Made by a program: the position numbers and the translations under genes. A stretch of 51,701 nt of DNA from Chitinophagaceae bacterium. Its GTDB lineage: Bacteria > Bacteroidota > Bacteroidia > Chitinophagales > Chitinophagaceae. Below, one piece after another: positions 35,672-42,665 of this stretch (the first letter of the stretch is position 1; every line of letters starts with the position of its first letter). The stretch is from positions 1 to 51,701 of the forward strand of contig JANWIY010000125.1 of NCBI GenBank assembly GCA_025449645.1, read 5' to 3'. The notes below the pieces were generated by a model. It was not told the DNA's origin. It saw only the letters and a program-made list of their open reading frames with translations, and did no database searches.

Positions 35672-36094
35672 TCAGGAAATGATCTTCGTTTCCCAATGAA
35701 TCTTGCAGCCTGCCCCCATGAGGGTTGCCGATACGGAACAATATTTATCAATGGAGAGGGCACAGGCCCTCTTCGCCTTTTCGGGATCTATTGATCCTTT
35801 CAACTCAAAAACAATGTGGATTTTCTTCCATAAGGAAGGATGTTTTCCCGGTTCTCTTTCACCGTCAATGTTCATCCTGAATCCTTCAACTACCTGTTTT
35901 TGCTTTTTAAGAATGGAAACGATGTCAATTCCGCTGCAGGCACCCAGGCCCATGAGCAGCATCTGCATCGGACGGATTCCGTATTCATGGCCGCCGCTTT
36001 CCAAACTGGAATCCATCCTGACCCGATGACCGTAAGCATCGGTTCCTTCAAAGCCGAAATCATTGCTTGTGCGGATTACCTCAACATGGGCCAT
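35672..36094 (-). CDS. OsmC family protein
   Basis: A 140-residue OsmC/Ohr-fold protein. Both redox cysteines of the family are present, in GLGACSGIDIVSIL (near 53) and IDKYCSVSATL (near 119). Members reduce organic hydroperoxides or have unknown thiol chemistry; this one is closer to OsmC/YhfA than to Ohr (inference from the GACSGIDI form). It precedes metZ by 91 bp on the same strand and is divergent from metX. The -7 box at 36109-36116 could drive it and perhaps metZ. Confidence 0.88.
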   Translation of the reverse strand: MAHVEVIRTSNDFGFEGTDAYGHRVRMDSSLESGGHEYGIRPMQMLLMGLGACSGIDIVSILKKQKQVVEGFRMNIDGEREPGKHPSLWKKIHIVFELKGSIDPEKAKRACALSIDKYCSVSATLMGAGCKIHWETKIIS

Positions 36095-36108
36095 AAAATA
36101 AATTTTTC

Positions 36109-36116
36109 CAAAGGTA
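36109..36116 (-). promoter_or_regulatory. Bacteroidota -7 element upstream of the OsmC gene
   Basis: On the minus strand TACCTTTG is a perfect -7 box, 14 bp before the OsmC ATG. The -33 box is not evident. Confidence 0.4.
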
Positions 36117-36258
36117 ATTCATCCGGGTGCATTTTTTTTGTTTGCCATACATCGCCGGCCAGGGCCCAACGTATTATGGTTTTCTGCCATAAAAAGAAAT
36201 TTCGTGTCAGGATTCATGCATGTCCTTATTTTGCATCCTAAATTTTCTAGCCGGACGC

Positions 36259-37272
36259 ATGGATGAATTTCATATTGATCAATCCTTTAAACTGGAAAAT
36301 GGCGGAACGCTGCCTGGCATAAAGATCGCGTATCACACGTATGGCCATTTGAATGATGCGGCCGATAATGCAGTCTGGATCTGCCATGCCCTCACAGCCA
36401 ATTCAAATGTAACGAGATGGTGGCCCGGCATGGTGGGGGAGAACCATTTTATAAATCCCAAAACCCATTTCATCGTTTGCGCCAATATTCTCGGCTCCTG
36501 TTATGGCACTTCAGGCCCGCTGAGCCAGGATCCGGATTCGGGTGATATTTACTTCAGCCGTTTTCCGCTCATCACTATCAGGGACATGGTGAACGCCCAT
36601 ATCCTGCTGCGGAAGCATTTGGGTATCCGGCAGATCGCACTGATGATGGGAGGAAGCATGGGCGGTTACCAGGCGTTGGAATGGTGCGTAATGGAACCGG
36701 AAATGATCAGGGATCTTTTTCTGATCGCCACATCTGCTGCTGAGACCGCCTGGGGCGTCGCAGTGCACACTGCCCAGCGGCTTGCGATTGAGGCTGATCC
36801 TTCCTGGAAAGACTTGAATGAGGATGCGGGAGCTGCGGGATTAAAAGCAGCAAGAGCCGTTGGCATCCTTACCTACAGGAACTATACCATCATGAAGGAA
36901 AAGCAATCTGAAGGCGATCAGGAAAAGCTGGACGATTTCAGGGCATCGTCTTATATTAATTACCAGGGCGACAAACTGGTTCAGCGTTTCAATGCTTATA
37001 GTTACTGGCTGCTCACCAAGGCGATGGACACCCATAATTTATCGCGGGGCCGCGGCGGGGACCTTAAAAAAGTATTATCTGCAATCCGGCAGCGAACCCT
37101 GATTATCGGTATCACCAGCGATATCCTTTGTCCCCTTGATGAACAAAAGTTCATCGCCGACTACATACCCGATTGCCGGTTAGTCACGATCGACTCCATA
37201 TACGGTCACGATGGTTTTATGGTGGAATCTGAGAAAGTAGGAAATAGTTTGCTGAGGTGGTTGAGGAAGTAA
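36259..37272 (+). CDS. metX: Homoserine O-acetyltransferase (MetX)
   Basis: A 337-residue alpha/beta-hydrolase that acylates homoserine for methionine synthesis. The N-terminal FKLENGGTLPGIKIAYHTYG, the NILGSCYGTSGP oxyanion region, the nucleophile elbow GGSMGGYQALEW (near 132), the late Asp in GITSDILCPLDEQ and His in YGHDGFMVE complete the triad. Acetyl versus succinyl specificity needs the residues discussed for the MetX family and was not resolved. The frame extends 13 codons upstream, but MDEFHIDQSF is the usual form. No SAM riboswitch was recognised upstream. The stop lies at the edge of array k. Confidence 0.92.
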   Translation: MDEFHIDQSFKLENGGTLPGIKIAYHTYGHLNDAADNAVWICHALTANSNVTRWWPGMVGENHFINPKTHFIVCANILGSCYGTSGPLSQDPDSGDIYFSRFPLITIRDMVNAHILLRKHLGIRQIALMMGGSMGGYQALEWCVMEPEMIRDLFLIATSAAETAWGVAVHTAQRLAIEADPSWKDLNEDAGAAGLKAARAVGILTYRNYTIMKEKQSEGDQEKLDDFRASSYINYQGDKLVQRFNAYSYWLLTKAMDTHNLSRGRGGDLKKVLSAIRQRTLIIGITSDILCPLDEQKFIADYIPDCRLVTIDSIYGHDGFMVESEKVGNSLLRWLRK

Positions 37273-37361
37273 ATTAAAAATTAAAAAGTAAAAAATGGTA
37301 CCTGATTGGGAGTCTAAGTAAAAATTAAGGCTCCAATTTTTACTTTTTACTTTTCAACCTT
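37271..37361. repeat. AT-rich heptad hairpin array k (metX / tolC, convergent)
   Basis: Left units AAATTAA, AAATTAA, AAAGTAA (37271-37291) overlap the metX TAA stop. The right arm (about 37334-37358) has the inverse of AAAAGT-type units and ends 3 bp from the TolC stop. Confidence 0.75.
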
Positions 37362-38801
37362 TTACCAAGTTAGTCTCCCCTGATAATAATCCAAAATTTT
37401 CGTTCTGAAAATATAATTATAGCGTGCGGCTGAAAGGTTGATATTGGCGCGGTCGACATTATTTTTGGCGATCACATAAACGTCTGAGGTGATAACGCCG
37501 TTATTAAAACGAACTTCGGCTGCCTTAAAGGATTGACTATAGGCGTTTACCTGATCCGTATAGCCTTTGTATTGTCCGTATGCCGCAATCATATTCTGCC
37601 AGGCCTGCTCAACCATTTGCTGCAACTGATTACGGGATGCGGTGGCCATAATGCGGGCATTCACCAGATTTATTTTTGCCTGTTTAATATTATTTCTTGT
37701 AGTGAGATAATTTAAAATCGGAATATTCAATTGAAGGCCGATGGATTCATAACGATTATTCTTGAACTGGTCCGCAAAAGAAATCTTCTGCGAAAGTGCG
37801 CCCTGGGTATTGACGAAATAATCCGTACCGTTATAAGTAATATAATCAGAAGTCTGCACCGGGAAGGCGGATCCCGGGATCGTACTCGTGGCGATGCTGG
37901 AATAATTTGAGTTGATGCTGGCGCCAAAATAAAGTGAGGGATACAACTTGCCCCTGGCTGCAGCAACGCCTTTTTCAAAAGACCTCACCCGGAGGTCGAC
38001 TGCTTTAATATTCGGAATAACATGTAATGCAGTTTGAAAAATGCTATCGGAACTGCCCCCGTATTGCAAGGTATTAGCATCCATGGGAACCATTTCGTAG
38101 GTCGCGTCCTTATCATATGGAATATTAAGTAAGTTAAAGAGGCTAACCTTTGAAATCTCGAGCGCATTCACCGCATTGACGATGTTCACCAGGTCACTTG
38201 CATACTGGCCCTGGAGGTCGGTTAAAGTATAAGGAGCGATAGCGCCTGCACGGTTTTGTATCTCCAGACGATCAACCTGCACCGAATCCACAGCGGCCTG
38301 CTGTCTGGCAATATCAAGCTGATCCCTATTGCTCAGTACCAACAGGTAACCCGTTATTACAAGTAGTGTGATATTATCCTTTTGCTGTTGCAAATCCATT
38401 TTGCTGGCATCAAAACTCAATGAATTCGCCCTGATCGCCTGCTGCAAGGTCAGACCATTGAATAAAAGTAAGCTGGCATTCAACCCGTAGTTGCCGGATC
38501 CGTTTTTCTCATCTACATATCCGTTGTTGCTGCTATTGATACTTCTGCCGTAGTTCAGTCCCTCACTCAGCGTGCCGTTAATCGCCGGCAGGAGATTGTC
38601 CTTCGCCTGCTTGAACTGAACGCCGTTCGTTTGCATTTGAATTTCACTTTGCTTCACCTGTAGGTTATTCTTTATGGCTATGTCAATGCACTGCTTAAGA
38701 TTGAGGCTTTGCGCACCGGTATTCTGACCAAATCCGGCCAAATGAGAAACCAGGGCCGCAAGAAATATACAAATACGAAACCGCTTCATTGTTATCATCA
38801 T
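37362..38801 (-). CDS. TolC-family outer membrane channel
   Basis: A 479-residue protein with a signal peptide (MKRFRICIFLAALVSHLAGFG) and two repeats of the outer membrane efflux protein domain, with long helices alternating with short beta segments. LNLKQCIDIAIKNNLQVKQSEIQ is the usual start of the first repeat. It would form the outer-membrane end of a tripartite exporter with the HlyD-like adaptor and MacB-type ATPases upstream. It starts directly after the stop of the ATPase gene; an internal ATG four codons on (38789) is the alternative start. Last gene of the exporter operon. Confidence 0.92.
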   Translation of the reverse strand: MMITMKRFRICIFLAALVSHLAGFGQNTGAQSLNLKQCIDIAIKNNLQVKQSEIQMQTNGVQFKQAKDNLLPAINGTLSEGLNYGRSINSSNNGYVDEKNGSGNYGLNASLLLFNGLTLQQAIRANSLSFDASKMDLQQQKDNITLLVITGYLLVLSNRDQLDIARQQAAVDSVQVDRLEIQNRAGAIAPYTLTDLQGQYASDLVNIVNAVNALEISKVSLFNLLNIPYDKDATYEMVPMDANTLQYGGSSDSIFQTALHVIPNIKAVDLRVRSFEKGVAAARGKLYPSLYFGASINSNYSSIATSTIPGSAFPVQTSDYITYNGTDYFVNTQGALSQKISFADQFKNNRYESIGLQLNIPILNYLTTRNNIKQAKINLVNARIMATASRNQLQQMVEQAWQNMIAAYGQYKGYTDQVNAYSQSFKAAEVRFNNGVITSDVYVIAKNNVDRANINLSAARYNYIFRTKILDYYQGRLTW

Positions 38802-39479
38802 TTATTTTGTCTCCGTTTTTTCAATGCGCCCGTCCAGCAGATGGATGATCCGCTTTCCGTAGCTGGCATTTTTTTCAGAATGAGTTACCTGAATGATAGT
38901 TACGCCGTCCTGCTTATTGAGCGTAGTGAATAATTCCATAATTTCTTCTCCCTGCTTGGAGTTAAGATTTCCCGTGGGTTCGTCGGCCAGGATCAGTTTG
39001 GGCTTGGCCACCAGGGCGCGGGCAATACCTACCAACTGCTGTTGTCCGCCAGACAACTGTGTAGGGAACAAATCTTTTTTTCCCACCATCTGAAACCGGT
39101 CGATGATATCCGCCACGATGGCCTTGCGTTCAGAATTTTTGATGTTCTGATAAATAAGTGGTGTTTCAATATTTTCGTACACCGTAAGTTCATCGATCAG
39201 GTGATATGCCTGAAAAACAAATCCAATATGCGTCTTGTAAAGATTGGACCTTTGTTTTTCTTTTAGCTTATATACATCGCTGTCCATGAACTGGTAATCG
39301 CCTTCCGAAGGAGAATCCAGCATCCCGATAATATTTAGCAAGGTTGATTTCCCTGAGCCCGAAGGCCCCATGACAGAAATGAATTCCCCTTCCGCGATAT
39401 TCAGATTGATATCCTTCAGAATAAAATTCCGGATATTCCCAAGGTTAATCCATTTGGATATATGTTCGATCTTGATCAT
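38802..39479 (-). CDS. ABC exporter ATP-binding protein (MacB type), copy 2
   Basis: A 225-residue ATPase: Walker [10 protein letters not shown] near 37, Q-loop FVFQAYHLIDELTVYENI near 88, signature LSGGQQQLVGIARAL near 142 (QLV where QRV is usual), Walker [14 protein letters not shown] (Asn instead of Asp after GNL), H-loop VTHSE. The GNLNS and QLV changes near the catalytic site may mean reduced or altered ATPase activity, since its paralogue at 40400 keeps the consensus. It lies between the shortened permease (upstream, separated by array l) and tolC. Confidence 0.9.
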   Translation of the reverse strand: MIKIEHISKWINLGNIRNFILKDINLNIAEGEFISVMGPSGSGKSTLLNIIGMLDSPSEGDYQFMDSDVYKLKEKQRSNLYKTHIGFVFQAYHLIDELTVYENIETPLIYQNIKNSERKAIVADIIDRFQMVGKKDLFPTQLSGGQQQLVGIARALVAKPKLILADEPTGNLNSKQGEEIMELFTTLNKQDGVTIIQVTHSEKNASYGKRIIHLLDGRIEKTETK

Positions 39480-39511
39480 ACTTAATTATTATGTTATGTT
39501 ATATTCATTGG

Positions 39512-39592
39512 TTGATAGTTGATAGTTGATGGAAATCAGGTGCGAATTCAAACATAAAATCCATCAACCATCAACTATCAACCATCAACCAA
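39512..39592. repeat. Heptad hairpin array l with 28-nt loop (inside the exporter operon)
   Basis: Three TTGATRG units (39512-39532) and a degenerate fourth on the left, four complementary units on the right (39561-39588), and a loop of exactly 28 nt containing GTGCGAATTC as in array f. It separates the shortened permease from the downstream ATPase and could attenuate expression of ATPase and tolC. Confidence 0.85.
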
Positions 39593-39607
39593 CTTACTTC
39601 CTTCCAT

Positions 39608-40378
39608 TCATTCCACTCTCAGGCTTTTTACCGGATTAGCTATTGCCGCTTTCATGGCCTGGTAACTTACGGTTGCTATGGCGATCAATACTGCCATAAT
39701 CCCGGCTATGACAAATATCCACCAACCGATCCCGATCCTGTAGGCAAAATCCAGCAGCCAGCCATGCATGGCATACCAGGCAATAGGTGAGGCAATCAGG
39801 ATAGCAATGGCTACCAGCTTCAAAAAATCCCTGGACAGCAGGTTAACAATATTCGGTACCGATGCGCCCAGTACCTTGCGAATTCCAATTTCCCGGGTGC
39901 GTTGCATAGTGCTGTAGGAGGCGAGACCCAATAATCCCAAACATGAAATGATAATGGCAAGCACAGAAAAATTAAGAAATAGTTTTCCAAGCCTTTCTTC
40001 GGAACGAAATTGCTTATCGAAAAATTCATCGAGAAAATAATAGCTGAACGGTCTGGCAGGGATCAGGGCATTCCATTTGTTTTCGATTGATGCAATGGTT
40101 TTTGGCAGGTTTTGAGTGGAAAGTTTTATGGAAACCAGGCTGCATCCGTTTGGCCCGGCTGCTTTAATTACTTCGGTGGGGGTTTTGATATCACTGACCA
40201 CACGGTAAATGCGGTCTGTGTTGCTGTGAAAAGAATCATAGCTTAATTCAAAACGGACATACAGAAAAATCAGGAAGCCTGCCGTCATTCCAACCGTTAA
40301 TCCCAGGATATTAATGAATGAGAATACCCGGTGCCGCCAGAGATTCCGGAAGGCAATTTTGAAATAATTCTTCAGCAT
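39608..40378 (-). CDS. Internally shortened FtsX/MacB-type ABC permease
   Basis: A 256-residue, in-frame protein matching the two ends of a family whose members are usually near 780-800 residues. Residues 1-80 resemble the N terminus of the family (YFKIAFRNLWRHRVFSFINILGLTVGM, first membrane helix at about 20-42). Residues from about 83 resemble the last 175 (LPKTIASIENKWNALIPARPFSYYFLDEFFD, then three helices and TREIGIRKVLGASVPNIVNLLSRDF, ending IANPVKSLRVE). The intervening 500 or so residues, with two periplasmic domains and internal helices, are absent. The junction is near residue 80. With four helices and a small periplasmic domain, it still has the layout of a single FtsX unit. It could be functional or a decayed remnant. 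Confidence 0.78.
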   Translation of the reverse strand: MLKNYFKIAFRNLWRHRVFSFINILGLTVGMTAGFLIFLYVRFELSYDSFHSNTDRIYRVVSDIKTPTEVIKAAGPNGCSLVSIKLSTQNLPKTIASIENKWNALIPARPFSYYFLDEFFDKQFRSEERLGKLFLNFSVLAIIISCLGLLGLASYSTMQRTREIGIRKVLGASVPNIVNLLSRDFLKLVAIAILIASPIAWYAMHGWLLDFAYRIGIGWWIFVIAGIMAVLIAIATVSYQAMKAAIANPVKSLRVE

Positions 40379-40399
40379 GATTCTGTCATTATGCGATGA

Positions 40400-41077
40400 T
40401 CAGGCAAGAATATTCTCGGTAACGGTTTGTCCGTCCAGCATGCGAATGATCCGGTGGCTGTAACGGGCATCGTGTTCTGAGTGCGTAACCATGATGATGG
40501 TTGTTCCCTGTTCATTCAGATCGGTAAGCAGTTCCATTACTTCATTCCCATTGGATGAATCCAGGTTACCCGTAGGTTCATCCGCGAGGATTAATTTTGG
40601 CTTATTCACTACGGCGCGGGCAACGGCAACTCTTTGCTGCTGACCTCCGGATAGCTGCTGGGGGTAGTGATTCCGCCGGTGCATGATCTGCATCTTGTCC
40701 AGCATTTCTTCCACTCTTTTCTTTCTTTCATCACTTTTCACCCCAAGGTAAATCAGGGGCAACTCCACGTTTTCAAAAACGGTAAGCTCATCGATCAGAT
40801 TAAAGCTCTGGAACACGAATCCGATATTTCTTTTTCGAAGATCGGCTCTTTTTCTTTCGTTGAAATGGGCTACTTCGATGCCGTTGAACAGGAAGCTGCC
40901 ACTATCCGGATCATCCAGCAGGCCCAGGATATTTAATAAGGTTGACTTGCCGCAACCGGAAGGACCCATCACAGCCACGAATTCTCCATCGTTCACCTGG
41001 AACGAAAGTTTATTCAGGGCAATGGTTTCAACTTCTTCTGTTTTGTAAATTTTTTCCAGATCATTAATCCGTATCAT
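40400..41077 (-). CDS. ABC exporter ATP-binding protein (MacB type), copy 1
   Basis: A 225-residue ATPase with consensus motifs throughout: Walker A GPSGCGKST near 37, Q-loop FVFQSFNLIDELTVFENV near 88, signature LSGGQQQRVAVARAV near 142, Walker [14 protein letters not shown] near 162, H-loop VTHSEHD near 195. It is closely similar in layout to the ATPase at 38802 and likely arose with it by duplication. It is placed between the HlyD adaptor and the shortened permease, the usual order in Bacteroidota MacAB-like exporters. Confidence 0.93.
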   Translation of the reverse strand: MIRINDLEKIYKTEEVETIALNKLSFQVNDGEFVAVMGPSGCGKSTLLNILGLLDDPDSGSFLFNGIEVAHFNERKRADLRKRNIGFVFQSFNLIDELTVFENVELPLIYLGVKSDERKKRVEEMLDKMQIMHRRNHYPQQLSGGQQQRVAVARAVVNKPKLILADEPTGNLDSSNGNEVMELLTDLNEQGTTIIMVTHSEHDARYSHRIIRMLDGQTVTENILA

Positions 41078-41109
41078 TTTTTTTATTTTAAACTGTTAAT
41101 GTGGGTATT

Positions 41110-42363
41110 TTATTTAAGAATGAGTTCCTGCATGGTTCCGTAATTCTCATAGCTGCTTGTGACCACTTTGTCACCCGGCTTGAGGCCAGACAGCACTTCA
41201 TAATAATCCTGGTTTTGATTGCCCAGTTGAATATCCGTTCGGAAAGCGGTCTTGCCGTCATCGCTCACCTTGAATATCCAGTTGCCGCCTGTCTGTTGAT
41301 AAAAACCTCCGCGCGCTACGAGGATGGACTGCCTTTCATCGCTCAGGGCAAGCAATATCTGAAGGGTTTGCCCTCTCCTGATGCCCTTGGGGACAGAACC
41401 GACAAACTGCATGTCCACCTGGAATTTTCCGGAGGTAACCTGCGTATAAACCTTAAATATTTTAAGATCGTAGTTACTGTCGGCAAAGGTAAACTTACCC
41501 CTGAGTCCGTTGTAGATTCTGGATATATAGTGCTCGTCAACATCCACGCGGACTTTAAAACCACTTAATACGTCGATCTGGCCCAACCGGTCACCTTCTT
41601 TTTTGGACTGGCCCACTTCCGCGTCTAAAGAAGTCAGCTGCCCTTCGATCGGTGAGCGGAGAATCAGATCTCCCACCTTTTTTTGCATGATCTTCAGACC
41701 CTCCTGGGCGTGAGCATAGGATTCCTTGTCCTGTTCGGCCTGTTGCTTGGTTGAGACTGAATCCTGCTTTAGTATCTCCCTGGCGAGCTGTGTCTTTTCA
41801 AGATAATAATTGTAGTTATTTTTGGCTGACTGGAAATCCTGGGATCCGAGGGCCCCCTTTTCATATAAAAGCTTGTCCAGGTTATAAATACGCTCTGCTT
41901 CTTTGAAACTGCTCTCAACATCTGCCATCTGGGTTAGCTTCGATACCGTATTCTGCTGGGCATTGATTCGCGCAAGTTGCATTTGTGACAGCTGACTAAA
42001 TACGCCAGTCTCCTGACCGGCAAGGCTTAGTTCAAGGTTTGTGTTGGAAAGCTTCAGGATAGGTTCGCCTTTTTTCATAAAAGTGCCATCCTCCACATAT
42101 CTTTCCTCTACTCTTCCTCCTTCCGTGGCATCAAGATAGATGCTTGTTATAGGCAGAACGACCCCGTTAACCGGAATGGTCTCCTGAAACGGCCCCTTTG
42201 AAACCGTAGAAATAGTGATCCGGTCCAGATCCACATTTAAACGCGACTTGCCTGAAGTGAAATAATAACTTCCAAAAGCAAGGAGAACCAAGGCGGTTAT
42301 GCCCGCGATCGTAAGGATCTTCTTGGGCGGCCACTTCTTTTTCTTGATAACCCTGTCTACCAT
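41110..42363 (-). CDS. HlyD/MacA-type periplasmic adaptor
   Basis: A 417-residue membrane fusion protein. One N-terminal helix (about 16-34) is followed by the lipoyl-like beta domain (SIYLDATEGGRVEERYVEDG near 65-85), a long coiled-coil hairpin (about 110-235) rich in Gln, Glu and Ala, then the second half of the lipoyl domain (LILRSPIEGQLTSLDAEVGQ near 240) and a C-terminal beta-barrel region. It links the inner-membrane ABC part to TolC. First gene of the exporter operon; a possible sigma-54 promoter and an inverted-repeat site lie upstream. Confidence 0.92.
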   Translation of the reverse strand: MVDRVIKKKKWPPKKILTIAGITALVLLAFGSYYFTSGKSRLNVDLDRITISTVSKGPFQETIPVNGVVLPITSIYLDATEGGRVEERYVEDGTFMKKGEPILKLSNTNLELSLAGQETGVFSQLSQMQLARINAQQNTVSKLTQMADVESSFKEAERIYNLDKLLYEKGALGSQDFQSAKNNYNYYLEKTQLAREILKQDSVSTKQQAEQDKESYAHAQEGLKIMQKKVGDLILRSPIEGQLTSLDAEVGQSKKEGDRLGQIDVLSGFKVRVDVDEHYISRIYNGLRGKFTFADSNYDLKIFKVYTQVTSGKFQVDMQFVGSVPKGIRRGQTLQILLALSDERQSILVARGGFYQQTGGNWIFKVSDDGKTAFRTDIQLGNQNQDYYEVLSGLKPGDKVVTSSYENYGTMQELILK

Positions 42364-42449
42364 TTTTACATTATTTTTTTAAAAGCACCCGCTATGAAAA
42401 TACCCCGTGCGTTTTATTTAGCTGAAACTGAGAAATACATGACAAATAA

Positions 42450-42465
42450 ATGAAACCACGTGCCA
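42450..42465 (-). promoter_or_regulatory. Weak sigma-54-like promoter for the exporter operon
   Basis: On the minus strand TTCTGGCACG matches the -24 half of a sigma-54 promoter exactly, but at correct spacing the -12 half reads TTCAT rather than TTGCA. It is placed about 87 bp before the HlyD ATG, downstream of the candidate activator sites. Confidence 0.25.
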
Positions 42466-42528
42466 GAACCAAAGCGGAATGATTTACAATCATTTAGGAA
42501 TCCACGGCTGATGCGGCCGGTCGTTTCC

Positions 42529-42558
42529 GATACAGGAACTGTACGGTTTTGATACAGG
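42529..42558. promoter_or_regulatory. Candidate activator binding site (TACAG/CTGTA half-sites)
   Basis: A perfect inverted repeat TACAG-GAA-CTGTA (42531-42543) is followed by a third half-site, TACAG, at 42553-42557, forming CTGTA-N9-TACAG. GATACAGG occurs twice, 22 bp apart (two helical turns). The site lies between the divergent exporter operon and the NtrC-type regulator, at a distance usual for an enhancer of a sigma-54 activator. Confidence 0.5.
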
Positions 42559-42665
42559 TGCGGAAAGGCCGGATTCGTTAAAAAATTAATTGTCACCAGA
42601 TTATATTAGAGTAAACTTGTGGCACTGTTTTGTTGCATACCTGTTCAAATTATTTATAATTCAGC

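Larger units (their letters stand above)
42364..42665. other. Divergent control region of the exporter operon and the NtrC-type regulator
   Basis: 302 bp without a gene. It holds a cluster of TACAG/CTGTA half-sites at 42529-42558, a -24-like box on the minus strand at 42465-42459, and AT-rich sequence near both start codons. No repeat array is present here, unlike most other borders in this window. Confidence 0.6.

Noticed and set aside
35581-35763. N-terminal extension of MetZ by 61 residues
   Set aside because: It would overlap the OsmC gene and is not seen in the family; the ATG at 35580 gives a normal N terminus.
36095-36258. SAM riboswitch upstream of metX
   Set aside because: No conserved SAM-riboswitch helices or core motifs were recognised in this 164-bp region.
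39608-40378. Calling the short permease a pseudogene
   Set aside because: Frame, start, stop and both terminal motifs are intact and the remaining parts form a plausible FtsX unit, so decay is not shown by the sequence.
42620-42637. Sigma-54 promoter for the NtrC-type regulator (TGGCAC then TTGCA)
   Set aside because: The spacing between the two halves is 7 bp where 5 is needed; sigma-54 tolerates little change in spacing.
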